Positions 19,009-28,261 of a stretch of DNA of 64,000 nt are shown here, in pieces (positions within the stretch are counted from its first letter, which is position 1; each line of letters opens with the position of its first letter). Origin of the DNA: Saccharicrinis aurantiacus. GTDB taxonomy: Bacteria; Bacteroidota; Bacteroidia; Bacteroidales; Marinilabiliaceae. The stretch is from positions 1 through 64,000 of the forward strand of contig NZ_LYBV02000018.1 in assembly GCF_001660705.2 (NCBI RefSeq). The letters are read 5' to 3'. Position numbers and translations under genes: made by a program. The notes beneath the pieces were generated by a model. That model made no database searches and was not told the DNA's origin. It saw only the letters and a program-made list of their open reading frames with translations.

Positions 19009-19052
19009 AAGTTGAATAAGTCTTTATTCACGAGCTAAAAGCGGGTGCTACA
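19009..19052. repeat. Dispersed intergenic repeat, copy 1
   Basis: AAGTTGAATAAGTCT...TCACGAGCTAAAAGC is found again, slightly changed, at 25865-25911. The second copy has a CGAGC/GCTCG hairpin that is decayed here. Both copies lie in gene-poor DNA. The stretch from here to ~19300 contains no gene I can support. Confidence 0.55.
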
Positions 19053-19349
19053 GGGGCATTATTAAAGTACGCATTGGGGCGCCATATCCTGCTATGCGTT
19101 TTAGCCTTTATGTTTTAGCTTAAGTCAGCCTAAAGCGTGCGTGTGCTTCCTGCGGTCGCATCCGCCACTTAAAGCTGCCTAAATCCAAACCACAAAGGGC
19201 TGCCACTCCTATCAGGGCCGCACATTGGCATAAAGTCAGTAAGTTGGTGGCATAACATTAGCAAAAGCCATCTAGCAAAGTTTAGCCATTCCATAGAAAG
19301 TTGCGAGCAATAATCAATACAAAAGCAAACAGCCATTTTTTATTAAAAC

Positions 19350-19559
19350 CCAGTGTTTATAAGGCGAGCGCCAATACAAAACACACACCATCCAATGTAA
19401 ACTGAGGGCAATCCAGTGTAAACTAAGCAACATCTAATACAAAATACACACCAGCGCGTGTGATTTACGCGTAAGCAAGGTAGCATTAAAAGCCATCCCA
19501 TATAAATTACCGACAAGCTGATGCAAACTACCGGCAGGCAAATATAAATTACGCACAAT
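19350..19559. repeat. Degenerate 21-bp tandem array, ten units in strict phase
   Basis: Ten consecutive 21-bp units can be laid out without any gap, starting at 19350, 19371, 19392, 19413, 19434, 19455, 19476, 19497, 19518 and 19539. Several begin CCA and have a central xTxxAAAxTA core, for example CCAATGTAAACTGAGGGCAAT and CCCATATAAATTACCGACAAG. Two or three units (19455-19496) are strongly diverged. Because 21 is a multiple of 3, a 71-codon minus-strand open frame runs through it, with heptad-like repeats rich in Cys, Val and Ile; I do not regard it as a gene. It is not CRISPR: there is no constant repeat/spacer division. Confidence 0.65.
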
Positions 19560-19805
19560 CCATCCCTAAAAATAGAAGATCTAATACTTAATTTAGCCCA
19601 TCAGGCGAGATGACACAAAAAAACAATTACACAAGGTTTAAACCCTCGCATAACAGCTTTTATAGCATTTACGGCCGCTCCTTAAGAGCAACCTTTATAA
19701 TTTATCAAGAACTAGTCTATAATCACTTCTAGATACATCGGCAAAGTAATTATTTCATCACCTTCACCATAAGTAGCAAATGAGACTTGCCAAATTTGTT
19801 CTTAT

Positions 19806-19997
19806 TCAAGATCTAGCATATGGTGCGATTTGATTATTGTAGCGTAAATCAAAGTACAGATAACCTTCCTCGATGAGCATAGTAACTAAACAATGTAAAT
19901 CGTTCGGCGTATGCCTCTGGCTACGTCGTTGCACAAGGTCTCTGGCCTGTAAATAAAACAACAAAGCCTCATTTTTTAAGTGCGGATTTAGTTTCAT
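19806..19997 (-). CDS. Small ORF inside a dispersed repeat
   Basis: This open frame of 63 codons begins MKLNPHLKNEALLFYLQARDL and has a balanced composition. Its DNA (about 19877-19995) is repeated at 26745-26860, where the same frame is interrupted by a stop after the LLFYL segment. It may be a small conserved protein of which one copy has decayed, or just a non-coding repeat that happens to stay open. I do not recognise a family, and no clear ribosome binding site is seen. Confidence 0.3.
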   Translation of the reverse strand: MKLNPHLKNEALLFYLQARDLVQRRSQRHTPNDLHCLVTMLIEEGYLYFDLRYNNQIAPYARS

Positions 19998-20311
19998 AAG
20001 GCAGTTTGCAAGTTGCTTATAGCGTAGCGTTATTTTTAAGTTTAATATTTAAAAAATCCATCAACCACAGAAAGGATTTATCCTTTATCTTCTGCTTCTA
20101 TCCTCATACAATGATAATAGTAATATGATTTACGTTCCTGCTAAAACCACAAATATTAGTTTATATTGGTACTACCCCTCATTACATGTATAGCCTTAAA
20201 CTGATTAACAAGTCTAATAGTTATCTTGAAATAGATAGCTTTTTTTATTTAATAGAAACTACTGTGTACTGTTTAATTACTTATATTCAAGCACTAAAAA
20301 CTCGTCTAATA

Positions 20312-23300
20312 ATGAAAATAGTAATAAGCCTGATCATCATACTTCTATCATCTCTAACAAGTTCACTTAGTCAGAATTCAAACAATAAAGATTGTACTGC
20401 TATTAAAGCCGAGGAACAAGTTTATATTAAAACTGATTTACCCTTTTATAAACCTGGTGAAACAATCTGGTTTAGTGCATGGGTCGTTGATAGAAACATT
20501 GCGAATTTAAGTAAGACAAGTGATTTTTTAAATGTAGAATTAATTGCTCCTGATGGAAATACTCTAAAGAAGCTGAAAGTTTTAACTATTGGTGGGCGAG
20601 GTAAAGGAGAATTTATGCTTGACACACGGCAACCTGGAGGTATTTATAAAATAAAAGCTTATACCCAATGGATGAAAAACTGCACCTCTCCTAATTATTT
20701 TGAAAAGGATTTATTTGTACAAAACACTAATTTCACAACTCATCTACTAAACCTCGAGTTTAATAATAAAGGTTATGGAGCAGGCGAAATGGTAACCGCT
20801 AACCTATCTCTTAAAGATCCTTATAATAACATAGTACAAACTAAAGATCCTATACAGTATACCATATCTATAGCAGGAAAAGATATATTGAGCGACTCTT
20901 GTATTGCTAATAATGGTAGCGCACAAATTACCTTTAAACTCCCTAAGGAGTTAAACACTAATGATGCTGTATTAAACGTCCGTATTAATAACGAAGGCAA
21001 AACTGAATCCATATCGAGAACAGTACCTATCAACATAGAACAAATTGACCTATCTTTTTATCCTGAAGGAGGTCATTGGCTTGCAAATACAAATAGCACC
21101 ATCGCTTTTAAGGCATTGGATAAGCATAATAAGCCTAGTGATATTGAAGGGGTAATATTAGATGATGACGGAACTACAATTTGCGATTTTAAGAGCTTTC
21201 ATAATGGGATGGGTGCCTTTGATATTATAGGCAATAAAAACAAAAGATACACTGCAATAATTACAAAACCAACAGGAATTACAACAAGCTATACCCTGCC
21301 TGAGTTTTCAGATTCCTACTATGCACTTAAATTAGAACCAACCCAAAATACGATAAAAGCAGATATATTCTCAACCAAAAGCAAATCGACCATTACCCTA
21401 AAAGGATATGTTAAAAACATATGCTACTTCAAAAAAGATTACAGTATTGAAAGGGGCAACAATTCCATTATTATTCCTACAAGTGATATGCCTGCCGGAA
21501 TACTGCGCTTAAGTTTATATGAAGGCAAAACAGGCTATTGCGAAAGATTAATATATATCAACAACAACAAAACAACGAAGATTATTATAAGCCCAAATAA
21601 ACAAAGTTACAACCCACATGATGAAGTTACACTTGATATTGTAACTACCGATGAGAATGGCGTTGGTATTAAAACAGACTTGGCATTGGCTGTGGCAGAT
21701 AACAAAACAATAGCATTTGCTAATGATAAACAAGGTGATATAATCGCTAATTTATTATTGAAGTCGGAGGTTAATGGAGAAATAGAAGATCCTGCATTTT
21801 ACTTTGACGACTCAGAAGAGAAAGCAAACAAGGCCCTAAATTATCTGCTGTTAACTCAGGGGTGGAGAAAGTTTATTATACCCGATGGCAAAACTAAGTA
21901 TCCAATAGAAAAAGCTTATATAAAAGGCACATTGTACGACTACGATGCTCGCCCATTGCCAAATCATAAAATTTGGATAAAGGGTAAAAACGATACTATT
22001 ACAACAAATAAAAACGGCGAGTTTATATTTACTGATATAGTGATAAATGACTTCTTAGTTTTAGAAACAAAGAACAACCAAAACAAAATAATTTCAAAGC
22101 ATGTATATAGCTACTCTAAGCATAACTTACCTAACAATATTGATGAAGTTCCAATCACCAGGCAGCTTTCAGTTGATGAAGAAAGCTTAATTGATAGGGC
22201 AATTATAGCTGATGAGGTTCTTAATACTGATGAAATAATAGAAACCGGAATAGACGATGATCTGGAATTGGATCAAAATATAATTGAAATTGAAGATACC
22301 GAAGTAGAAGTAGACTCTGATTTAGAAATTGAATTTGACAGCACTCTCGAAGAAAATGAAGAAGATGAAAATCCTGTATTTTTTATCGTTGAAGAGATGC
22401 CTGAATATCCAGGTGGAGATAATGAACTCAGAAAATACATTACTGAAAATACCATTTACCCAAGAGGCGCCTACAAACTTGGTATTCAAGGCCGGGTATA
22501 CATACAATTTGTTGTTGATGAAAGTGGAGCTATCACTCAGGTTAAAATCGCAAGAGGAATACATCCTGCATTAGATTCTGAAGCCGTAAGGGTGGTGAGC
22601 CAAATGCCTAAGTGGAAACCTGGTAAACAAAGAGGGAAACCTGTAAAGGTATCTTACACGGTACCTATAAATTTTGTTTTAGATAATACCAAGCTAGATA
22701 CTGATGATAGACCACATGATTATCATTTGTATTTTCAATTATTAAAATCAGGGGACTATTATGAATCACGAGAGTTTTATTCGCATCAATATGGTTCTTA
22801 CAATATAGGTAACAAGCGTAATAATTTAAAATCAACCATATACTGGAATCCTCAAATTATAACAAACGATAATGGCAAAGCTCAAGTAAAGTTTTATACT
22901 ACAGATAATATTGGAGGTTTTGAAATAAGTGCAGAAGGTATTTCTAGTAATAATTACATAGGTAGCGGAATTACACACATTAATACACAACTACCTATGA
23001 GCATTGAGGCTAAAGTACCAACTTTCATGCGTGTTAACGATAAAGGTGAATTGCCTTTTACCATTACCAACACTACTAACGAAAATAATAAGACTCATTT
23101 ATCTATCTTGTGTAAAAGATATAACCGAAATGATAATGCAAATGACTATTTAAAAATTACGACTGATTCTATAATAGAAATTAATGCACATTCAACAAAA
23201 ACTATTTGGTTTAAGTACGAAGCTTTAAAAGCGATTAAGCATTTAAACATAGTTGCTACAATCAATGATGTGAAGAATAGATTCAATGATAGGGTTTCAA

Positions 23301-24901
23301 TAAATACATGTATTTTTGAGAATGGATTTCCTCAACAGTTAAATTTCTCATCTAATAATCCTGATACTACTTTCGTTTTTGATCTGGAAGAACATATTCC
23401 ATCTACCTTAAATGCTAGCTTTAAAGCCTACCCTTCTCAAATCTCTGCACTATTTGATGGCTTAGAGTCTATAATTAGAGAGCCGCATGGTTGTTTTGAA
23501 CAAACCTCGGCCAAAGCCTATCCCAATTTATTGGTTCTCGATTATCTTAAGAGTACAAACTCAAGCAATGTAAAGGCTCAAAATAGGGCACTAAACTTAA
23601 CTCGCAAGGCATATAAAAAGTTAGTAAACTACGAAACTTCTGAAAATGGCTTTGAGTGGTTCGGTAAAGCCCCTGCACATAAGGGTTTAACAGCTTATGC
23701 ACTTTTAGAATTTACCGATATGAAGAAGGTATATAATGGTGTTGATCCAGAACTAATAGATAGAACTGCTAATTGGTTACTAAATTTACGTGATGGAAAA
23801 GGAGGTTTCTATTCTCGCAAACACGACAGGCAGTTTTCGCGTGCAACTGAGCAAGTTCAGAATACTTACATTTTATATGCTCTATCAGAGGCCAATTACC
23901 ACCATATTAATAAAGAATTTAAGTTTGCATACAAAAATGCCTTAAAACTTAACGATACATATATATTAGCTCTAAGCCTTAATACTGCCATTAATTTGAA
24001 TAAACTTGAAGAAGCCAACATTTTGGCAGATATACTTGACAAACAGATTAGAAACCATGGTTTCGGAAAATTACCTGCTAAAGAATCTATTACACGCTCA
24101 CGTGGGCATTCGTTGCAAGTAGAAACAGCATCGCTCTATTTACTCGCGCAACTTAAACTTAATAAAACATCTGGCGTAAATTCTCAGCTTTGTATCAATT
24201 ATATTGCCCAATCGAGAAAAAATGGTGGGTTCGGCTCATCGCAAGCTACCATTATGGCATTAAAAGCGCTCTGTAGCTACGCTAAGCTTGTTGATAAAGA
24301 AACTAGAAGTAATTCATTACTTATGAAACTGAATAATAAGCTATATGAAATGGATTATTCGAGTAATACCTCGGTACCAATTGAGTTTACAAACTTACAA
24401 AGCACATTAAATATAGGGTCTAACCAATGTAAAGTATCGTTTAAGGATACCAACTATACTACACCCTACAATCTAATTGTAAACTATAGAAAAGAAACAC
24501 CTGCCAACTCAGAAAATTGCATACTGAGTTTAAAAACACGGATGAATGCTGACAAATATAATTTAGGCGACTTGGCAAGAATGACTGTGAGCTTAAAGAA
24601 TAAAAGCGATGAAGTTACTCCAATGGCTATTGCAAAAATTGGTATTCCAAGCGGTTTAAGCTTACAATCCTATCAGCTTAAAGAACTTGTAGAGAAAGAG
24701 AAAATAGATTATTACGAAGTTCGCAACAACTATTTGGTATTGTATTTTTCTAGTCTATCACTAATGCAGGAAATTAATATTCCCCTATATCTTAAAACTG
24801 AATACAAAGGAATATTTAAGGCTTCGGCTAGCTCTGCATATCTGTATTATACCAACGAACACAAACAATGGTTGCAAGGAGAACAAATTTATATTTACTA
24901 A
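20312..24901 (+). CDS. Alpha-2-macroglobulin-like protein with an inserted TonB C-terminal domain
   Basis: The ATG at 20312 gives 1529 aa and starts a signal peptide (MKIVISLIIILLSSLTSSLSQ); an earlier ATG at 20186 adds a non-signal extension. Near the N-terminus, YIKTDLPFYKPGETIWFSAWV is the MG2/A2M_N opening. An acidic linker at ~620-690 leads to a complete TonB-C domain at ~690-790 (MPEYPGGDNELRKYI ... YPRGAYKLGIQGRVYIQFVVDESGAI). The A2M core then resumes (VKFYTTDNIGGFEISAEG), followed by the thioester motif GCFEQ (Cys1061) and an alpha-alpha toroid. Such proteins trap proteases in the periplasm; a TonB-C domain could bind a partner at the outer membrane. The gene is followed after 43 bp by a small membrane-protein gene. 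Confidence 0.88.
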   Translation: MKIVISLIIILLSSLTSSLSQNSNNKDCTAIKAEEQVYIKTDLPFYKPGETIWFSAWVVDRNIANLSKTSDFLNVELIAPDGNTLKKLKVLTIGGRGKGEFMLDTRQPGGIYKIKAYTQWMKNCTSPNYFEKDLFVQNTNFTTHLLNLEFNNKGYGAGEMVTANLSLKDPYNNIVQTKDPIQYTISIAGKDILSDSCIANNGSAQITFKLPKELNTNDAVLNVRINNEGKTESISRTVPINIEQIDLSFYPEGGHWLANTNSTIAFKALDKHNKPSDIEGVILDDDGTTICDFKSFHNGMGAFDIIGNKNKRYTAIITKPTGITTSYTLPEFSDSYYALKLEPTQNTIKADIFSTKSKSTITLKGYVKNICYFKKDYSIERGNNSIIIPTSDMPAGILRLSLYEGKTGYCERLIYINNNKTTKIIISPNKQSYNPHDEVTLDIVTTDENGVGIKTDLALAVADNKTIAFANDKQGDIIANLLLKSEVNGEIEDPAFYFDDSEEKANKALNYLLLTQGWRKFIIPDGKTKYPIEKAYIKGTLYDYDARPLPNHKIWIKGKNDTITTNKNGEFIFTDIVINDFLVLETKNNQNKIISKHVYSYSKHNLPNNIDEVPITRQLSVDEESLIDRAIIADEVLNTDEIIETGIDDDLELDQNIIEIEDTEVEVDSDLEIEFDSTLEENEEDENPVFFIVEEMPEYPGGDNELRKYITENTIYPRGAYKLGIQGRVYIQFVVDESGAITQVKIARGIHPALDSEAVRVVSQMPKWKPGKQRGKPVKVSYTVPINFVLDNTKLDTDDRPHDYHLYFQLLKSGDYYESREFYSHQYGSYNIGNKRNNLKSTIYWNPQIITNDNGKAQVKFYTTDNIGGFEISAEGISSNNYIGSGITHINTQLPMSIEAKVPTFMRVNDKGELPFTITNTTNENNKTHLSILCKRYNRNDNANDYLKITTDSIIEINAHSTKTIWFKYEALKAIKHLNIVATINDVKNRFNDRVSINTCIFENGFPQQLNFSSNNPDTTFVFDLEEHIPSTLNASFKAYPSQISALFDGLESIIREPHGCFEQTSAKAYPNLLVLDYLKSTNSSNVKAQNRALNLTRKAYKKLVNYETSENGFEWFGKAPAHKGLTAYALLEFTDMKKVYNGVDPELIDRTANWLLNLRDGKGGFYSRKHDRQFSRATEQVQNTYILYALSEANYHHINKEFKFAYKNALKLNDTYILALSLNTAINLNKLEEANILADILDKQIRNHGFGKLPAKESITRSRGHSLQVETASLYLLAQLKLNKTSGVNSQLCINYIAQSRKNGGFGSSQATIMALKALCSYAKLVDKETRSNSLLMKLNNKLYEMDYSSNTSVPIEFTNLQSTLNIGSNQCKVSFKDTNYTTPYNLIVNYRKETPANSENCILSLKTRMNADKYNLGDLARMTVSLKNKSDEVTPMAIAKIGIPSGLSLQSYQLKELVEKEKIDYYEVRNNYLVLYFSSLSLMQEINIPLYLKTEYKGIFKASASSAYLYYTNEHKQWLQGEQIYIY

Positions 24902-24944
24902 GTAATAATTTATTGAGATACTATTAAACAATAGATATACAAAT

Positions 24945-25334
24945 ATGGAAACCAAACTAAAAAAGGAAGAACAATATTTTAAATTTGGAATAATTTTCTT
25001 AATTAGCGGTATATTACTTGCATTTGTTTTAGCTACAGAGGAAACCAATGGTGTATTTAATGAGTTTCCTCCTTTAAAAATGAATGAATCAATAAACGTT
25101 ATAATTGATCATTATAAAGATTATAAAGGAACAACACTTATTTTCTATTATTCTAATGAAGTTAGGTTAAAAAAAAGTCTGAGGTCATTTAGCTTAGATC
25201 AGAATGCATATTCTCTTTATAGGTTTTTAGAAAAAGGAGATTCAATTTCGAGAAAACCTTATTCAGATAATCTTTTTTTATATAAAAAGAAAGAAGGAAC
25301 AGTGATTGAATTTGAGGTACAGTGTTTAGAATAA
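24945..25334 (+). CDS. Small single-span membrane protein
   Basis: The 129-aa protein has a short charged N-terminus (METKLKKEEQYF), one transmembrane helix at ~11-30 (FGIIFLISGILLAFVLA) and a soluble domain of ~95 residues with short beta-strands. I do not recognise the family. It starts 43 bp after the A2M-like gene, so the two are probably co-transcribed and it may be exported with, or work beside, that protein. Confidence 0.6.
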   Translation: METKLKKEEQYFKFGIIFLISGILLAFVLATEETNGVFNEFPPLKMNESINVIIDHYKDYKGTTLIFYYSNEVRLKKSLRSFSLDQNAYSLYRFLEKGDSISRKPYSDNLFLYKKKEGTVIEFEVQCLE

Positions 25335-25979
25335 AGATAATAAATAGCCTCACTGCCATGAGGTTATAACTAGAATCCGCAGGTCAAAATTTTCATATGG
25401 ATTCTAGGCATAATCGTCCGGATGCTGAGTTTTTTACTTTGCGGATGCAAACTTCCTACAGAGTTGCAATGGCTTTGCATCAAAGTAGCTAGGACGGCTC
25501 ATAACTCAACAATAAACACTCCTTATCGACTTCTGTTAATGCGGTTCAATGTCATTTGGTTAATCATATTTTCAGCGCGTTGGTATGCGGTTCATAGATA
25601 CTGTTTTTGATTAAGAGATCGCCACATTGCATTCGCGATAACGAGGCGCTAAGATTCTCTTAACTTAATAACATAGGCTGCAAGTTTGTAACTCGTGCTT
25701 CTATTAAACACATAGGTCTGTGTAGTATCTCAGACATATAGGTTTTGTACTATCTTAGCAAAAAATAATATACATAATAACCCTGTATTATTAAGATAAT
25801 TAAAAGAACCTGAATATTGGAAATATAGTAGTGTTACAAAGATGCCAACTAACTTAACTTTTCAAAGTTGGATAAGTCTGTAGTCACGAGCTAAAAGCTC
25901 GCGCTAGTAGGAGGAAATGACGCTGTATATGATAGAAATGAAGAAAGAAAGAAATTAACGAATTAAAAAACGCTAAATA
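25335..25979. other. Gene-poor region with repeats
   Basis: No gene is supported here; a 62-codon open frame at 25422-25610 lacks coding character. TAGAATCC (25371-25378) and GGATTCTA (about 25398-25405) form an inverted repeat. At 25865-25911 is the second copy of the repeat seen at 19009-19052, with a CGAGC-TAAAA-GCTCG hairpin. A promoter for the lipoprotein at 25980 should lie at the right end, but no clear consensus is seen. Confidence 0.5.
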
Positions 25980-26690
25980 ATGAAATATAGCTATTGGCAA
26001 CTAGTGCTATTATTAATGGTACTTCAAACAAGTTGCAAAACCACCAAGCATACTACTAACAGCGCAAAAAAGTTAGATGCACAACCGCAAACAAGTACAA
26101 ACACAGTAGCTACGACTATTGAAAATGATGAAGAAGTTATTATAAACTCAGAAGTCAACTTAAAATTTGGTAGTAATGAGCTACCAAGCGATTTATTAGA
26201 AATACTAACTGAAGGACTAGAGGCAGATGGAAACGGTTATTACAGTAATGAATATGGAATATTCTTTTTTAATCGAATTAATAAACTGCCACCTATTATA
26301 ACAGAACTATTTCCTACTACCATCTTTTTTTATTCAGGCGTTATAGCATCCACTTATAGCAAAGGTGATTTAGGGGCATATCAAAACGGAGAGATTAGAG
26401 CACCCATTTACGAATTTAACATATTGTTAGATAAGCAAAAAGGAGAAACTACAATAACAAGTAAAATAGAAGCTTTACTATATTTTAAGGAAGGTTTTGA
26501 CGTGGAAATTAATAATATTAAACAAGTAGTAGGTGAAAACAACCCTAACGAAAATAGATGTATTCATATACAATATAATGTTGATAATATTAGCAAGGGT
26601 ATTAATATATATTTAGATGGCGATACTTTTTTATATTATCAATGTACCAACTGCTATAATACGGTTGCTAAAGTGCATTTCCGACATTAA
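25980..26690 (+). CDS. Lipoprotein of unknown function
   Basis: The 236-aa protein starts with a lipoprotein signal (LMVLQTSC). A low-complexity Thr/Asn/Lys-rich linker to about residue 45 leads to a ~185-residue beta-rich domain. I do not recognise the family. Two Cys in a CTNC motif near the C-terminus could form a disulfide in the periplasm. It stands between repeat-rich regions and has no obvious operon partner. Confidence 0.6.
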   Translation: MKYSYWQLVLLLMVLQTSCKTTKHTTNSAKKLDAQPQTSTNTVATTIENDEEVIINSEVNLKFGSNELPSDLLEILTEGLEADGNGYYSNEYGIFFFNRINKLPPIITELFPTTIFFYSGVIASTYSKGDLGAYQNGEIRAPIYEFNILLDKQKGETTITSKIEALLYFKEGFDVEINNIKQVVGENNPNENRCIHIQYNVDNISKGINIYLDGDTFLYYQCTNCYNTVAKVHFRH

Positions 26691-26744
26691 ATTAATTAAT
26701 CTCAAAACCATTGCTTAATGAAGTTGTTTAAAGTTATCACCCCC

Positions 26745-26866
26745 TCAGCATAGTAACCAAACCATGCAAATCGTTCGGCGTATGCCTCTAGCTATGTAAT
26801 AACACATAAGGCCTCTGGCCTATAAATAAAACAACAAAGCCGCATTTCAAAAGTGCGGCTTTGTTG
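26745..26866. repeat. Dispersed repeat, copy 2, including a 13-bp hairpin
   Basis: AGCATAGTAACCAAACC...AAATCGTTCGGCGTATGCCTCT matches 19877-19995 over about 110 bp. At its right end CAACAAAGCCGCA (26832-26844) and TGCGGCTTTGTTG (26854-26866) form a perfect 13-bp stem; the other copy has a weaker version. On the minus strand the stem is followed by TTTTATTT. Confidence 0.6.
26822..26866 (-). terminator. Terminator of the GH16-GH117 operon
   Basis: The 13-bp stem at 26832-26866, followed on the minus strand by a U-rich tract, lies 22 bp past the stop of the last GH117 gene. The operon appears to use the hairpin of a dispersed repeat as its terminator. Confidence 0.7.
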
Positions 26867-26887
26867 ATATTATGCTACAGTAGAATT

Positions 26888-28174
26888 CTATTTATCCTTC
26901 TTATAGCGCCCTTCAGGGTGATTATAAAGCGATTCCATACTTTGTTCGAAGTAAACTTCTGGTCGGTGCCATACACCAGTCTTTTTGAAGCCAGGCTCGT
27001 TACTATCTAAACTTAAATCGCAATCGAAGCGAGCCATGATCGAATAACACTTTTCAGGGGTACCTGCATTTACAAAATGGCTTAATCCCCAAGTAAAACC
27101 ACGATTACCACCTTCTTTCTCAAATAAGTTTGGTATATATGGCGCTGCTGCTGTTGGTGCAAACGAAATACAACAAGCAATATTAAAATTTGCGCCATCC
27201 TCTGAAAACTGAATAGTTTCGCGCTCATTACCATCTTTAATAACAATGGTAGCTACCCCATCCCGAAAAGGAAAATAAGTAGTTTCGTGCCCAGATTGCA
27301 TTACCGGGTTTAAAGGATGCTTTTCGAAAGGACCAAGCGGATTATCAGAGGTAACTAAACCATGACCAACTGCATATTTATCGCGCTTATCGGGCCACTT
27401 ATTATAGGCCGCCTTGTAGTAAATATGAATTTTACCATTGAAAATAATAGGATGCGGATCATGTGTTGCATTCTGATCCCATTCGCCCTCTTTACCAAAC
27501 GGAATTACGGCATCTCCCCCATGTGTCCATGGTCCATCGGGAGAATTGGCATAAGAAACTGAAACCGGACAAAGGTCGCCACGCAAACCACTTGGCTCAT
27601 CAAAGGCCTGGTAATATAAATAGTATTTTCCTTGCCACACTAAGATATCAGGCGTAGCCAACGAACGCCATCCCGATTTTGGTTTTGCAGGGCGCGTAAC
27701 CGCTGGCCCTATCTCATTCCAGGTAGTACCATCGGCACTTGTGGCGTACCAAATATCGGCCAAATCCCAATCGGTAGATGGTATTTCATCGGTGGCTTCC
27801 TTAGCTCTATCCCAGCCCACTGGGGGAACAATGGTGTGCCTTTTGGTATACCATATATAATATTTACCATCCACTAAAATAGGTCGTGACGGATCTCGAC
27901 GCGAAACAGTTCCATCACCTCCATTATAATCAAAGCCCTGAAGACGAGTATATTTAAATTGCGAAAACAGTTCGTTATCCTGTACGCGTTTTGTTTCGTA
28001 CTCAAACATCCGTTCAGATGATGCGCTTAATGGGATATTTGGTTTTTCATCAGGCATCGCAAAGGGGAATACCCCGTTCGAGACTTCCTTTTGCTCATGC
28101 TTCTGCTGTGCACAGGATGCCATTAAGCCGAGGGCTAATATTGCATACGATGCTTTACTTATTAGTTTTATCAT
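26888..28174 (-). CDS. GH117 lipoprotein, alpha-1,3-(3,6-anhydro)-L-galactosidase family
   Basis: The 428-aa protein has a lipoprotein signal (LGLMASC) and one five-bladed beta-propeller of GH117 type. Family marks are GGDGTVSRRDPSRPI (Asp94 in RRDPS, likely the catalytic base region), DEIPSTDWDLADIWYATS, the strand YYLYYQAFDEPSGLRGD, and a late SGHETTYFP with the candidate acid His. GH117 enzymes release 3,6-anhydro-L-galactose from the non-reducing end of agar-type oligosaccharides. It is the last gene of the operon. The other GH117 copies differ mainly in loops, suggesting different linkages or sulfation patterns. Specificity for the D-sugar of carrageenan cannot be excluded. Confidence 0.88.
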   Translation of the reverse strand: MIKLISKASYAILALGLMASCAQQKHEQKEVSNGVFPFAMPDEKPNIPLSASSERMFEYETKRVQDNELFSQFKYTRLQGFDYNGGDGTVSRRDPSRPILVDGKYYIWYTKRHTIVPPVGWDRAKEATDEIPSTDWDLADIWYATSADGTTWNEIGPAVTRPAKPKSGWRSLATPDILVWQGKYYLYYQAFDEPSGLRGDLCPVSVSYANSPDGPWTHGGDAVIPFGKEGEWDQNATHDPHPIIFNGKIHIYYKAAYNKWPDKRDKYAVGHGLVTSDNPLGPFEKHPLNPVMQSGHETTYFPFRDGVATIVIKDGNERETIQFSEDGANFNIACCISFAPTAAAPYIPNLFEKEGGNRGFTWGLSHFVNAGTPEKCYSIMARFDCDLSLDSNEPGFKKTGVWHRPEVYFEQSMESLYNHPEGRYKKDK

Positions 28175-28261
28175 GATAATTTCTTTTTATATCGTAAATC
28201 GCTATTGATATAATTAGTATTACGTATTGGCCTTCAGCCTTCAGGCTTATACCTAAAGAGC

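Noticed and set aside
19343-19558. Minus-strand open frame of 71 codons rich in Cys, Val and Ile
   Set aside because: It lies wholly in the 21-bp tandem array, has heptad-like repeats explained by the DNA period, and no start signal; treated as a by-product.
19350-19559. Possible CRISPR array
   Set aside because: Units are directly adjacent and diverge along their whole length; there is no conserved repeat with unique spacers, and no cas gene.
25422-25610. 62-codon plus-strand open frame
   Set aside because: No ribosome binding site, no recognisable motif, and it lies in repeat-rich intergenic DNA.
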